DNA of 64,000 nt from Prochlorococcus sp. MIT 1341 (GTDB lineage Bacteria; Cyanobacteriota; Cyanobacteriia; PCC-6307; Cyanobiaceae). The stretch is from the NCBI RefSeq assembly GCF_034092415.1, contig NZ_CP139304.1, forward strand, positions 310,001 through 374,000. Direction: 5' to 3'. Below, one piece after another: positions 38,230 through 47,262 of this stretch (position 1 is the stretch's first letter; each line of letters starts with the position of its first letter). Under the pieces are notes generated by a model. The model was not told where the DNA came from and made no database searches. It worked only from the letters and a program-made list of their open reading frames with translations. Position numbers and translations under genes: made by a program.

Positions 38230-38670
38230 CTAACTTCTAACAGATGTCTTAATGATTCTAGTTCCATTCTTTAAAGAAAGAACAACTTCTAAATCCTTAG
38301 TTTCACCAAATACTGTATGTACTCCGTCAAGGTGTGGCTGTGATTGATGTACTAAAAAGAATTGACTTCCACCAGTATTCTTACCTGCATGAGCCATTGA
38401 AAGCGAGCCAGGTTGATGCTTGTGTGAGTTAATCTCGCAATCAATTGTATATCCAGGTCCACCAGTCCCTGGGGTGCCTTTTGCGCCGACCCTAGTATTT
38501 GGACAGCCTCCTTGTGCCATAAAACCATCAATTACACGATGGAAAGCTAAGCCATTGTAAAAACCTTCATTCACTAACTTAAGAAAATTAGCTACTGTTT
38601 TTGGAGCATCAGACTCAAACAAGTCTAATTCAATTACGCCAGCGTCCGTTTCCATAATAACAGTTGTCAC
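38230..38670 (-). CDS. Cyclophilin-type peptidyl-prolyl isomerase
   Basis: This 146-residue protein accelerates proline isomerisation in folding proteins. The cyclophilin core is [74 protein letters not shown]; the catalytic Arg is in FHRVI. No signal peptide, so it is probably cytoplasmic (PpiB-like). It is short but complete. It converges with ribBA, 25 bp away. Confidence 0.93.
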   Translation of the reverse strand: MTTVIMETDAGVIELDLFESDAPKTVANFLKLVNEGFYNGLAFHRVIDGFMAQGGCPNTRVGAKGTPGTGGPGYTIDCEINSHKHQPGSLSMAHAGKNTGGSQFFLVHQSQPHLDGVHTVFGETKDLEVVLSLKNGTRIIKTSVRS

Positions 38671-38787
38671 GTTTGAAAAAAGGCAGATTTATTTCACATT
38701 ATATTCTATAAGGAATAAAATGTGAAATAGAACTAAATATTTGCTTAATATGACAGTTGCATAAATAAGCTTATTGAGAAAAGGATT

Positions 38788-39750
38788 TTAATTTAGCTGA
38801 GGTAGTCCTAATGCAGCCAAGGTTTGTCGTAAGTTATTAGCATTTAATTTCAGCAAATTCCTACACTCCTCTACGGATAATTTTGAGGTGTGTACTAGTA
38901 AAGAGAGCTTTACAGAACCATCACATCTTTCCAACAATTGAAATGCATCTGCCCTCTCAAGTTGAACTAATTCTTTTAGTATTCTCAATGAACGATCAAG
39001 CAATTTAGTATTACTAATACTTAAATCAATCATTCTATTACCATAAACCTTGCCAAGCCTAATCATAACAGAGGTTGAAATAATATTCAGTGCCATTTTG
39101 GTTGCTGTTGCTGCCTTAAGCCTTGTTGAACCTGCTAACAACTCAGGTCCGGTAACTAAACGTATATCAACATCGCAAGGAATAAAAACAACATCCTTTG
39201 GTACACATGATATGGCAATTGTTAATGCTGAGATCTCCTTTCCAAAAGATAAAGCCCCATGAACATAGGGAGTTGTTCCACCGGCCATTATGCCAATCAA
39301 CGAATCTTTCTTAGAAAAACCGCGGGTTTGTAAATCAATTTGGCCAGCATTCAAATCATCTTCAATTCTTTCTGCACTAGAAAACAAGGCGTCATATCCT
39401 CCTGCTATAACACCTTGTACAAGTTCTGGAGGAGTACAAAAGGTTGGAGGACATTCAGCTGCATCTAAAACACCTAACCTTCCTGATGTTCCAGCTCCAA
39501 TATAAAAAATTTTGCCGCCTTTACTTATTCTGGGAATAATTTTATCAATGGCCTCTGAGATTTCGAATGATGCTCCTTTCACCGCAATTTGTGGTTTTTT
39601 ATCCTCCTCAGAAAAGAGGTTTACCAACTGGTTAGTAGAAAGCTGATCAATTCCACTACTTAATATATTAGTTTGTTCAGTTGGCAGGTAACCCCTATCA
39701 GTCAATGAGTCGTTAATATTAAAAGAAAGTCTTTTCTTGCTACGAGCCAT
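38788..39750 (-). CDS. murQ: N-acetylmuramic acid 6-phosphate etherase
   Basis: MurQ splits MurNAc-6-phosphate into GlcNAc-6-phosphate and D-lactate during cell-wall recycling. This 320-residue protein has the SIS sugar-binding domain. Signatures are FYIGAGTSGRLGVLDAAECPPTF, IGIMAGGTTPYVHGAL, PELLAGSTRLKAATATKMALN and a C-terminal three-helix segment. It is complete. It follows the DUF3110 gene with only one intervening base, so it is likely co-transcribed with dnaK3-dnaJ-DUF3110. Confidence 0.95.
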   Translation of the reverse strand: MARSKKRLSFNINDSLTDRGYLPTEQTNILSSGIDQLSTNQLVNLFSEEDKKPQIAVKGASFEISEAIDKIIPRISKGGKIFYIGAGTSGRLGVLDAAECPPTFCTPPELVQGVIAGGYDALFSSAERIEDDLNAGQIDLQTRGFSKKDSLIGIMAGGTTPYVHGALSFGKEISALTIAISCVPKDVVFIPCDVDIRLVTGPELLAGSTRLKAATATKMALNIISTSVMIRLGKVYGNRMIDLSISNTKLLDRSLRILKELVQLERADAFQLLERCDGSVKLSLLVHTSKLSVEECRNLLKLNANNLRQTLAALGLPQLN

Positions 39751-39751
39751 A

Positions 39752-40144
39752 CTATAAAAGACCTTCTAAACGTTGACGGATTGAATCAAGATTAGATTCA
39801 TTCTCAGATTCGCCATTATTACTAACTTTCTCTTGCCAATTAACAACATCCTTATTCTTAATAGGAGGGGATAATAATAATCTTTCTTCTTCAGTTTTTG
39901 GTACAAAGCCAGTTTCTACAAAACGAGTTTCGTATCCTGCTTTTACGCAAAAGGCCTCTATTTCTTCTCGGTCAATTTCCTCAACAGTAGGGGTTGGAAA
40001 ATCTTGCGCAGCTAAAAGGCCACTGTATCTTTCAGCATCCTCAGGATTCTCAAACATCAACACGATAACTTGACCTGAAAGTTCTAAAGAATGAATGCCC
40101 TCACTTTCTTTGCCTGAATCGTAAAGCAAAACATGTACACGCAT
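39752..40144 (-). CDS. DUF3110-family protein
   Basis: The frame is open from 40237, but the family start MRVHVLLYDSGKESEGIHSLEL gives an ATG at 40144, so the protein is about 130 residues. The remaining core is VIVLMFENPEDAERYSGLLAAQDFPTPTVEEIDREEIEAFCVKAGYE, a short alpha/beta protein family of cyanobacteria and plants with unknown role. It sits between dnaJ (50 bp upstream) and murQ (1 bp downstream). The longer start would overlap dnaJ by 44 bp and is unlikely. Confidence 0.85.
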   Translation of the reverse strand: MRVHVLLYDSGKESEGIHSLELSGQVIVLMFENPEDAERYSGLLAAQDFPTPTVEEIDREEIEAFCVKAGYETRFVETGFVPKTEEERLLLSPPIKNKDVVNWQEKVSNNGESENESNLDSIRQRLEGLL

Positions 40145-40193
40145 TGACTTGTTGAAGGGTTTAGTAATTCTGTCATCAATCAGGAGATATTTT

Positions 40194-41126
40194 TTAAAAT
40201 AGCTCCGGATCAACAGAAAGTTCCTGCAATCTTTCATAAAGAGCTCTTTCAGAGTCTCCTAATTCAGAAGGAATTACAACAACTATTTCAACAAGTTGAT
40301 CTCCCTTAAGCCCATCCATTTCAAGCCCTCGTCCACGAAGACGTAATAGACGTCCACTTGAAGAGCCTGGGGGGACCTGAAGTGTTACTTGACCGTGAAT
40401 CGTCGGCACCTCTGCTGCACATCCCAATACAGCGTCAGCAGGCAAAAGTTCTAAACGATAAAGAATTCTCAACCCATCAACACGAAGCCCTTCATCGGTC
40501 TGGATTCGAAGTTGTAAGAAATGATCACGACCACCAGGTGCAACTCCGGCGAGTCTCAATCTCCATCCATCACCAGCCATAGGGGGTGTATCTACTTCTA
40601 TCAAGGTTCCTTCGTCTAATTCGATTTGAACTGTTGTGCCATGAAGTCCTTGTTCAGGAGAAAGAGAGACTAAAGTTTCTAAGTCTTGGAAAGCCTGGAC
40701 TGGTGGCGGTGGAGGTGAAGCTTTAGCAGGCCAATCCCGAACATTTGAGACGTCGTCTTCTTGTTTAAAATCTTCTTCTTCTTCAATTATTTGGTATTCT
40801 TTATCTAAAGGGAATTGCTCTTCGGAGCCTAAAACTAATGATAAGTATTCCTCAAAAGTAGGGAATCCTTCAGTAAATGGACTCTCATTTTCTTCTCTTG
40901 TTTTATTGGAACCCTCCCAAGCTTTTCTTTTTCGAGGGTCACTTAAAACAGCATAAGCCTCATTTACTAACTTAAACCGTTCTTCAGCATTCCTATCATT
41001 CCCATTTAAATCAGGATGCCATTTTCTAGCCTCTCTCCTAAAAGCTAGCTTCAATTCTTTTTGGTCACTATCAGGAGATAAACCTAATAAAGCCCAATAA
41101 TCTGGGTTAGCGGTAGAAGTCATCAT
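40194..41126 (-). CDS. dnaJ: DnaJ-like co-chaperone partnered with DnaK3
   Basis: This 310-residue DnaJ has an N-terminal J-domain (residues about 8-72, YWALLGLSPDSDQKELK... HPD at 37-39), an acidic spacer (about 90-140), and a C-terminal substrate-binding domain (VTLQVPPGSSSGRLLRLRGRG). There is no zinc-finger region, so it is type B (CbpA-like). It begins inside the end of dnaK3 (17-20 bp overlap, ATG at 41126 or 41123), so the pair is translationally coupled. It should activate DnaK3. Confidence 0.9.
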   Translation of the reverse strand: MMTSTANPDYWALLGLSPDSDQKELKLAFRREARKWHPDLNGNDRNAEERFKLVNEAYAVLSDPRKRKAWEGSNKTREENESPFTEGFPTFEEYLSLVLGSEEQFPLDKEYQIIEEEEDFKQEDDVSNVRDWPAKASPPPPPVQAFQDLETLVSLSPEQGLHGTTVQIELDEGTLIEVDTPPMAGDGWRLRLAGVAPGGRDHFLQLRIQTDEGLRVDGLRILYRLELLPADAVLGCAAEVPTIHGQVTLQVPPGSSSGRLLRLRGRGLEMDGLKGDQLVEIVVVIPSELGDSERALYERLQELSVDPELF

Positions 41127-43107
41127 CCCATTGATCTACATTCCTTCTTCGAGGGTTTCGTCTCGACTCATTAAGTGATGATTGATTATCCCAAGGATCG
41201 TCGTCCCAATAATCATCTGAGAAAAGTTCATCTTTAAGTGAACCAAAAGTGTTGCGAATTCCCTGCAATGGATTCGAGTCATTACGTCTTTCGGCAGTCA
41301 AACGACGATTTAACCCAAAAAGAGCTTCTTGTAATCCAGCAACTAAAAACTCGAGTTCTTGTGGATCATCATTTTCTAGTTCATCTTGTACATCTCTTAA
41401 AGCCATTTCAACAGCTCGCTGCTGTCGCTCTGCTCCATAAGGACCAAGTTCTAGAGCTGAATCTCGAAGTCTACGTTCTGCTTGAGCAACAAGAGTGAGT
41501 GCACTATTTCTTCTATCAATACTAGCTCTACGCTTTCTATCTTCATCTGCCTTAGCAGAAGCATCCGCCAGAATTTGTTTTATCTCATCTTCATCAAGTG
41601 TGGAACCACCTTGGATACTAACTGATTGTTTTCTACCTGTTGTTCTGTCAGTGGCGCTAACTTCTAATAAACCATTTGAATCAATATCAAAAGCCACCTG
41701 TACTTGAGGAACGCCTCGGGGTGCTGGAGGAATGCCTGACAACTTAAATCTACCTAATGATTTGTTATCAGAGGCCAATTGTCTTTCACCCTGCCAAACA
41801 TGTATCTCAACAGAAGACTGATTGGCTTCTGATGTGCTAAAAACGTCAGCCTGTCGAACAGGTATTGGGGTATTTCTTGGTATAAGAACTTTCATTAAAC
41901 CTCCAACAGTTTCAAGCCCTAAAGAAAGTGGAGTTACGTCATTCAGCAGTAAATCACGTAATTCACCCGTTAAGATTCCTGCTTGAACAGCTGCCCCGAT
42001 TGCTACAACTTCATCTGGGTTAACTGTTTGGGAAGGTGTTTTAGGAATCATTGTTCTGACTAGTTGTTGAATCATTGGCATTCGTGTACACCCCCCTACT
42101 AGAACAACATCATCAACATCCCTGGGGTCCCAACCTGAGTCATTAATTGCTGTTTGGACTGGTAGTAGTAAACGATCTAACAAATCAGGGCAAAGTGATT
42201 CAAAAGTAGGCCTATCTAGAGTCGTTTCTATATGAAGAGGGCCCTCAGAGCCTGATCCCGTTGCAATAAAAGGTAGAGAAATTGGCGTGCTTTTTACTCC
42301 TGAGAGCTCTTGTTTGGCCTTTTCGGCAGCTTCTGTTAAACGTTGAAGTGCTTGTCTATCGCGTCGAAGGTCAATGGAATATTTTTTTTGGAAATCATCA
42401 GAAAGCCAATCAACAATTCTCTGATCAAAATCATTTCCTCCAAGCTGTGTGTCACCACAAGTTGCCTTTACATCAAAAACCCCATTTGCGATTGACATCA
42501 GGGAGACATCAAAGGTGCCTCCCCCAAGATCAAAGACTAAAACCTTTTTCTTTGCAGACCGATCAAAACCATATGCCAGTGCAGCCGCTGTGGGCTCATT
42601 AAGAATGCGTTCTACGGTTATTCCAGCTAATCGACCAGCATCTCGAGTGGCTTGCCTTTGTGAATCATTGAAGTAGGCAGGAACCGTAATCACAGCAGCC
42701 TCTACAGGCTCTCCTAAGAACGTTTCAGCATCATCTATAAGTTTTCTCAGAATGCAGGCCACTAATTCTTCAGGGGCGTATTCTCTTTCTGTAGAAGGAC
42801 ATGTAACCCTGACATTTCCATTCGCGTTAGCTCTTACGGTATAAGGAACATTCAGGCTATTTTCTTCTAGCTCATCCCATGAACGTCCGACAAAGCGTTT
42901 CAAATTCGAAAAAGTGTTTTTAGGGCTAAGCACCAACTGTCTACGAGCCAACTGTCCGACTAAAAGTTCTGAATCCTTGGTATAACCGACCACCGATGGT
43001 GTAGTTCTACAGCCTTCAGCATTAGCAATGACTTGAGGACGACCTGCCTCTAGAACTCCCAAAACGGAGTTAGTGGTTCCAAGATCAATTCCTACTATCC
43101 GCCCCAT
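41107..43107 (-). CDS. dnaK3: Hsp70-type chaperone DnaK3
   Basis: DnaK of 666 residues: ATPase domain with IVGIDLGTTNSVLGVLE, VFDLGGGTFDVSL and VLVGGCTRMPMIQQLV. Substrate domain motifs DVTPLSLGLETVGGLMKVLIPRNTPIP follow. The C-terminus is diverged, Asp/Arg-rich (DDYWDDDPWDNQ... NPRRRNVDQWDDDFYR) and lacks the EEVD-type or usual tail, which fits the cyanobacterial DnaK3 class. DnaK3 is thylakoid-associated in other cyanobacteria. It is the first gene of the dnaK3-dnaJ-DUF3110-murQ run and is divergent from pstC across a 142-bp gap. Confidence 0.93.
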   Translation of the reverse strand: MGRIVGIDLGTTNSVLGVLEAGRPQVIANAEGCRTTPSVVGYTKDSELLVGQLARRQLVLSPKNTFSNLKRFVGRSWDELEENSLNVPYTVRANANGNVRVTCPSTEREYAPEELVACILRKLIDDAETFLGEPVEAAVITVPAYFNDSQRQATRDAGRLAGITVERILNEPTAAALAYGFDRSAKKKVLVFDLGGGTFDVSLMSIANGVFDVKATCGDTQLGGNDFDQRIVDWLSDDFQKKYSIDLRRDRQALQRLTEAAEKAKQELSGVKSTPISLPFIATGSGSEGPLHIETTLDRPTFESLCPDLLDRLLLPVQTAINDSGWDPRDVDDVVLVGGCTRMPMIQQLVRTMIPKTPSQTVNPDEVVAIGAAVQAGILTGELRDLLLNDVTPLSLGLETVGGLMKVLIPRNTPIPVRQADVFSTSEANQSSVEIHVWQGERQLASDNKSLGRFKLSGIPPAPRGVPQVQVAFDIDSNGLLEVSATDRTTGRKQSVSIQGGSTLDEDEIKQILADASAKADEDRKRRASIDRRNSALTLVAQAERRLRDSALELGPYGAERQQRAVEMALRDVQDELENDDPQELEFLVAGLQEALFGLNRRLTAERRNDSNPLQGIRNTFGSLKDELFSDDYWDDDPWDNQSSLNESRRNPRRRNVDQWDDDFYR

Positions 43108-43249
43108 GGCTGTTTGAACTGAATTCCAACCCTAACTTGTTTAAATATATTCTCAAGTCATTGCCTAGTGTCGTTTTCCAAGCAAAAAGGCTATTAATGG
43201 TGACAAGGGTGTAATTAGGAATAACGTCTATGTAGTGACAGGTATCGCT

Positions 43250-44200
43250 ATGCCGGAATCTGTAGCTGAACTCTTCAGTCTTAGGCAAAGACCAACCTCG
43301 GAAAGGCTGAGAGACATAAGCTTTAGGAATCTGGCTATTTTTCTTGCTTCGTTGGTAGCAGTTTTACTTACTGGGATATTCATTGTTGTTTTTTGGGGGT
43401 CATTAGAATCGATAGGAAAGTACGGAATAGAGTTCCTATATACATCTGAATGGAATCCAGTTAGTGATAAGTATGGTGCCTTCACTGCAATCTATGGCAC
43501 CCTTGTAACCTCACTGCTTGCATTGTGTATAGCGGTACCATTAAGTATCAGCACTGCGATATTCATTACTGAAGACATAATTCCTCAAAAAATCAGATAT
43601 CTAATAGGACTAATGGTGGAATTATTAGCTGCAATTCCATCGGTTGTGCTTGGCTTATGGGCAATATTTGTTATGGAGCCATTTATAAGGCCATTACTTA
43701 TTTATCTAAACATCTACTTTTCTTGGTTACCTTTCTTTAGCACAGAGCCAATGGGTCCAGGAATCGCTCCAGCAATAATAATTCTAGTGATAATGATAAT
43801 GCCAATTATCACATCTATAGCGAGAGATTCACTAAACCAAGTTCCGAAGAATTTAAGAGAGGGTGCTTATGGTGTTGGCGCAACAAGATGGTCAGCAATA
43901 ATTAATATAATTCTTCCTGCAGCAATCTCTGGAATTGCCGGAGGGGTTTTACTTGCATTGGGAAGAGCAATGGGTGAGACAATGGCAGTAACAATGATAA
44001 TCGGAAATTCAAATAACTTTAACTGGTCTCTCTTCTCGCCAGGGAATACTATTGCAGCAATGCTTGCCAATCAATTTGGAGAAGCCGATGGTAGTCAAGT
44101 TTCATCTCTAATGTTTGCTGCTCTAATACTTATGATATTGACTCTAATAGTGAATATTTTAGCACAAATGATTGTAAGAAGACTAAGTCTTAAATACTAA
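43250..44200 (+). CDS. pstC: Phosphate ABC transporter permease PstC
   Basis: PstC is one of two inner-membrane permeases of the high-affinity phosphate importer. About 316 residues with six predicted membrane helices, beginning around FLASLVAVLLTGIFIVVFWGS. The ABC-coupling EAA-type loop is NLREGAYGVGATRWSAIINIILPAAISGIAGG. A GTG at 43235 is also in frame, but the ATG at 43250 (MPESVAELFSLRQRPTSE) is more natural. The neighbouring pstA starts 2 bp after its stop. No pstS gene is adjacent. Confidence 0.95.
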   Translation: MPESVAELFSLRQRPTSERLRDISFRNLAIFLASLVAVLLTGIFIVVFWGSLESIGKYGIEFLYTSEWNPVSDKYGAFTAIYGTLVTSLLALCIAVPLSISTAIFITEDIIPQKIRYLIGLMVELLAAIPSVVLGLWAIFVMEPFIRPLLIYLNIYFSWLPFFSTEPMGPGIAPAIIILVIMIMPIITSIARDSLNQVPKNLREGAYGVGATRWSAIINIILPAAISGIAGGVLLALGRAMGETMAVTMIIGNSNNFNWSLFSPGNTIAAMLANQFGEADGSQVSSLMFAALILMILTLIVNILAQMIVRRLSLKY

Positions 44201-44202
44201 AG

Positions 44203-45114
44203 ATGAACATAAAAACATCTACAAACCAAGATCCAATGTCCTTAACTTACAAGCATGGTAATTTAAGAAATATTATAAATAAATCTCTAACGATAACATC
44301 TGCCATCTCTGCACTATTAACCATATCTCCATTGATAATTATTTTAATTTATATTATGGTAAAAGGAGGCACACAGATAAGCATTGGGTTATTCACTCAA
44401 TTACCAGAGCCGCCAGGCGACGACATAACTTCTGGAGGCATTGGGAATGCAATAATTGGAACTTTAATAGTCACATTGATCGGGGCATCTATAGCCGTAC
44501 CTATAGGCATTGGTGGAGGGATATACCTTGCCGAGTACTCACAGAAAAGCAATTTTTCTAAGTTTATTAGGTTTGGGACAAATATACTTGCTGGTATTCC
44601 CTCTATAATTGCGGGTATATGTGTATATGGATCGATCGTATCGAGCAAGATTATCTTAGGGTCAAACTTTAGTGCACTTGCTGGTGGGTTATCTCTTTCA
44701 ATTTTAATGCTACCAACAATAATTAAAACTACTGAGGAAGGCCTGAAACTTGTTCCTGATGGGCTTAGAAAAGGTGCCTATGCTGTAGGAGCATGTCAAT
44801 TCACCACAATTACAAGGATAACCTTACCAGCTGCAATCACACCAATTGCAACTGGAATAGTTCTTGCAATTGCTCGAGCAGCTGGCGAAACAGCGCCATT
44901 AATTTTCACTGCTTTATTCTCTTTCTACTGGTCCTCCGGACCTTCAACACTTTTAGAGCCAATAGCATCTTTATCGGTTTTAATTTATAACTTTGCTTTG
45001 GAGCCTTACCAAGCTCAAAACGAACTTGCATGGGCCGCATCATTTGTACTTGTATTAATGCTTCTGACAATGAATATATTAGCAAGGTTATTAGGAAGAT
45101 TCACACCAAAATGA
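44203..45114 (+). CDS. pstA: Phosphate ABC transporter permease PstA
   Basis: Second permease of the Pst phosphate importer, 303 residues with about six membrane helices. The coupling motif is LRKGAYAVGACQFTTITRITLPAAITPIATGI. It begins 2 bp after the pstC stop and ends 41 bp before pstB, so the three genes form one transcript. Length and hydrophobic pattern match the family. Confidence 0.95.
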   Translation: MNIKTSTNQDPMSLTYKHGNLRNIINKSLTITSAISALLTISPLIIILIYIMVKGGTQISIGLFTQLPEPPGDDITSGGIGNAIIGTLIVTLIGASIAVPIGIGGGIYLAEYSQKSNFSKFIRFGTNILAGIPSIIAGICVYGSIVSSKIILGSNFSALAGGLSLSILMLPTIIKTTEEGLKLVPDGLRKGAYAVGACQFTTITRITLPAAITPIATGIVLAIARAAGETAPLIFTALFSFYWSSGPSTLLEPIASLSVLIYNFALEPYQAQNELAWAASFVLVLMLLTMNILARLLGRFTPK

Positions 45115-45155
45115 ACACCCTTAAAATACACCCTAAAACAACACTTTAAATAAAG

Positions 45156-45977
45156 ATGATTCCTACATCAAAGCCAGTGACAAAGACAAAAGAAGAAAAT
45201 TCTAATACTATTTCGTTAGAGAATGTTACTATAAGTTATGGTTCACTTGAAGCAGTTAAAAACATCTTTTTTCAGATACCAAAAGACAGAGTAACAGCCT
45301 TAATTGGGCCTTCAGGTTGTGGTAAATCAACTGTACTTAGATCACTTAACCGTATGAACGATCTAATAGATGGGTGTTCATTAAAAGGCAGAGTTCTCTT
45401 CAATGGTACAGATATCTACAAGCCAGGTATTGATCCTGTTGAGGTCAGAAGAAGAATAGGTATGGTTTTCCAACAACCAAATCCATTCCCAAAAAGTATT
45501 TTTGAGAATATAGCCTTTGGGGCCAGAATAAATGGCTACAAAGGTGACATGAATGAATTGGTTGAAACCTCACTAAAACAAGCAGCAGTTTGGGATGAAT
45601 GCAAGGACAAGTTAAATCAAAGTGGATATTCTTTGTCAGGAGGTCAACAACAAAGACTATGCATTGCAAGAACAATCGCAATCCAACCTGAGGTAATACT
45701 TATGGATGAGCCATGTTCTGCACTAGATCCTATCTCCACCCTAAAAATCGAAGAAACGATACATGAATTAAAAAAACGATATACCATCGTTATTGTCACT
45801 CATAATATGCAACAGGCATTACGAGTAAGCGACAAAACAGCTTTTTTTAATGCAGAGATGCAGAAAGGTGGTTCTGGGAAGGTTGGTTATCTTGTTGAGT
45901 TTAACGACACTGAAAAAATATTTAATTCACCTAATCAGAAAACAACAAAAGACTATGTTTCTGGTCATTTTGGATAA
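45156..45977 (+). CDS. pstB: Phosphate ABC transporter ATP-binding protein PstB
   Basis: ATPase of the Pst importer, 273 residues. Walker [10 protein letters not shown], the PstB-specific [15 protein letters not shown]-loop [20 protein letters not shown], signature [16 protein letters not shown] and Walker [14 protein letters not shown] with the H-loop [11 protein letters not shown]. Complete. It is last in the pstCAB unit. A hairpin with a T-run follows the stop at 46022-46047. Confidence 0.96.
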   Translation: MIPTSKPVTKTKEENSNTISLENVTISYGSLEAVKNIFFQIPKDRVTALIGPSGCGKSTVLRSLNRMNDLIDGCSLKGRVLFNGTDIYKPGIDPVEVRRRIGMVFQQPNPFPKSIFENIAFGARINGYKGDMNELVETSLKQAAVWDECKDKLNQSGYSLSGGQQQRLCIARTIAIQPEVILMDEPCSALDPISTLKIEETIHELKKRYTIVIVTHNMQQALRVSDKTAFFNAEMQKGGSGKVGYLVEFNDTEKIFNSPNQKTTKDYVSGHFG

Positions 45978-46021
45978 ATGCATAAGAAACATATGATAGA
46001 AAGATAAAAAAGATAAAATTG

Positions 46022-46047
46022 AAGCCGTTAAATTGGCTTAATTTTTT
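46022..46047. terminator. Likely intrinsic terminator after pstB
   Basis: AAGCC (46022-46026) pairs with GGCTT (46035-46039), followed by AATTTTTT on the plus strand. The stem is short (5 bp), so strength is moderate. It lies 45 bp after pstB. It also faces the 3' end of the minus-strand tRNA-Ser, so it may act from both sides. Confidence 0.5.
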
Positions 46048-46054
46048 AGATAAA

Positions 46055-46141
46055 CGGAGAGAGAGGGATTCGAACCCTCGATAGAGTTGCCCCTATACAG
46101 CATTTCCAGTGCTGCGCCTTCGACCACTCGGCCATCTCTCC
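46055..46141 (-). tRNA. tRNA-Ser (GGA anticodon)
   Basis: The 87-nt minus-strand sequence folds as a class II tRNA: acceptor GGAGAGA/TCTCTCC, anticodon stem CAGCA/TGCTG around loop CTGGAAA (anticodon GGA, reads UCC and UCU), a long variable arm, and T-arm GAGGG-TTCGAAT-CCCTC. G is the discriminator and CCA is not encoded. The gene lies between pstB and the inositol phosphatase gene. Confidence 0.96.
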
Positions 46142-46353
46142 AGGCATGGTGGTATCTTATTAGAACATAGCAGGCTATTGTCAATTTTACTCATCTTTAC
46201 AATAAAAAATCTTCTCGTTTATAATCTATTCTTTATAGCTGGTTGATAAATATAGATTCCTGAAACTATTCAAAAATATCCTAATATTAATACAAACAAA
46301 AGATCAGCTAAAAGCGCTATACTCAATGTAATGAGAAAATTAGCTGCATCTTG

Positions 46354-47229
46354 ATGAATCAATTACTTTGTGAAATAGCTTCAAAAGATGCCAACCTAGA
46401 TTCAAGTGATTTAAAAGAACTAGGAAAAGTCTCATTAGAGGCATCCAAAATAGGCAGTAAAGTTCTAATGAGTAAATATGGAAAGATTAGAGATGTTAAA
46501 AGTAAAGGCTCTGGGGGAAACCTTGTTACAAGTGCTGATCTAGAATCCGAGCAAGCTGTAATTCAATATCTCAGAAAAGAATGTCCTGAAATCTCAATCC
46601 TGGCCGAAGAAAGTGGATATATTGGAAATTCTGACTCATTAACATGGTGTATTGATCCACTCGACGGCACAACGAATTATGCACACGGTTATCCATTCTT
46701 TTCTACTTCAATTGGATTAGTTTGGAAAAAAGTTCCATTACTTGGAGCCATTTCTGCTCCTGCTCTACGAGAAAACTTTTGGGGTATACCTGGAGTCGGA
46801 GCGTTTTGTAATGGGGAGAAAATTTTTGCTTCTAAAACCAACTCACTTCAAGATTCGTTATTAGTTACAGGTTTCGCCTATGACAGAGTAAAGATCAAAG
46901 ACAATAATTATGCCGAATTCTGTTGGTTAACTCATAGAACGCAAGGCGTACGAAGAGCAGGCGCTGCGAGCGTTGACTTGGCATATGTTGCCTGCGGAAA
47001 AATAGACGGCTATTGGGAAAGAGGACTATCAGCATGGGATGTTGCAGCCGGAATACCTATAGCTGAATTGGCAGGTTGCAAAATATGTGACTATAAGGGC
47101 GGAGGTTTTGACCTAACAAACGGGAGGGTATTCGCTTGCACCCCTAGCTTAAAGGAACCACTATTAAATGAACTAAAGAAAGTACAACCCCTGCCCGAGG
47201 TAACATATGGCACAGCAAAATATAATTAA
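46354..47229 (+). CDS. Inositol monophosphatase-family phosphatase
   Basis: This Mg2+-dependent, Li+-sensitive-type sugar-phosphate phosphatase has about 291 residues. Motifs are LAEESG (metal Glu), WCIDPLDGTTNYAHGYPFF (the DPLDGT loop, near residue 105) and the C-terminal AWDVAAGIPIAELAG. The frame also opens at TTG 46351; the adjacent ATG at 46354 is the natural start. Possible substrates include inositol phosphate, fructose bisphosphate or histidinol phosphate; the sequence alone does not decide. hisZ follows after 33 bp. Confidence 0.87.
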   Translation: MNQLLCEIASKDANLDSSDLKELGKVSLEASKIGSKVLMSKYGKIRDVKSKGSGGNLVTSADLESEQAVIQYLRKECPEISILAEESGYIGNSDSLTWCIDPLDGTTNYAHGYPFFSTSIGLVWKKVPLLGAISAPALRENFWGIPGVGAFCNGEKIFASKTNSLQDSLLVTGFAYDRVKIKDNNYAEFCWLTHRTQGVRRAGAASVDLAYVACGKIDGYWERGLSAWDVAAGIPIAELAGCKICDYKGGGFDLTNGRVFACTPSLKEPLLNELKKVQPLPEVTYGTAKYN

Positions 47230-47262
47230 GCGGATTCCTTATAACCACCATTAACACACGGG

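Noticed and set aside
46142-46353. Integrated element next to tRNA-Ser
   Set aside because: tRNA genes are common insertion sites, but no integrase, direct repeat of the tRNA 3' end or foreign genes are seen in the adjacent DNA.
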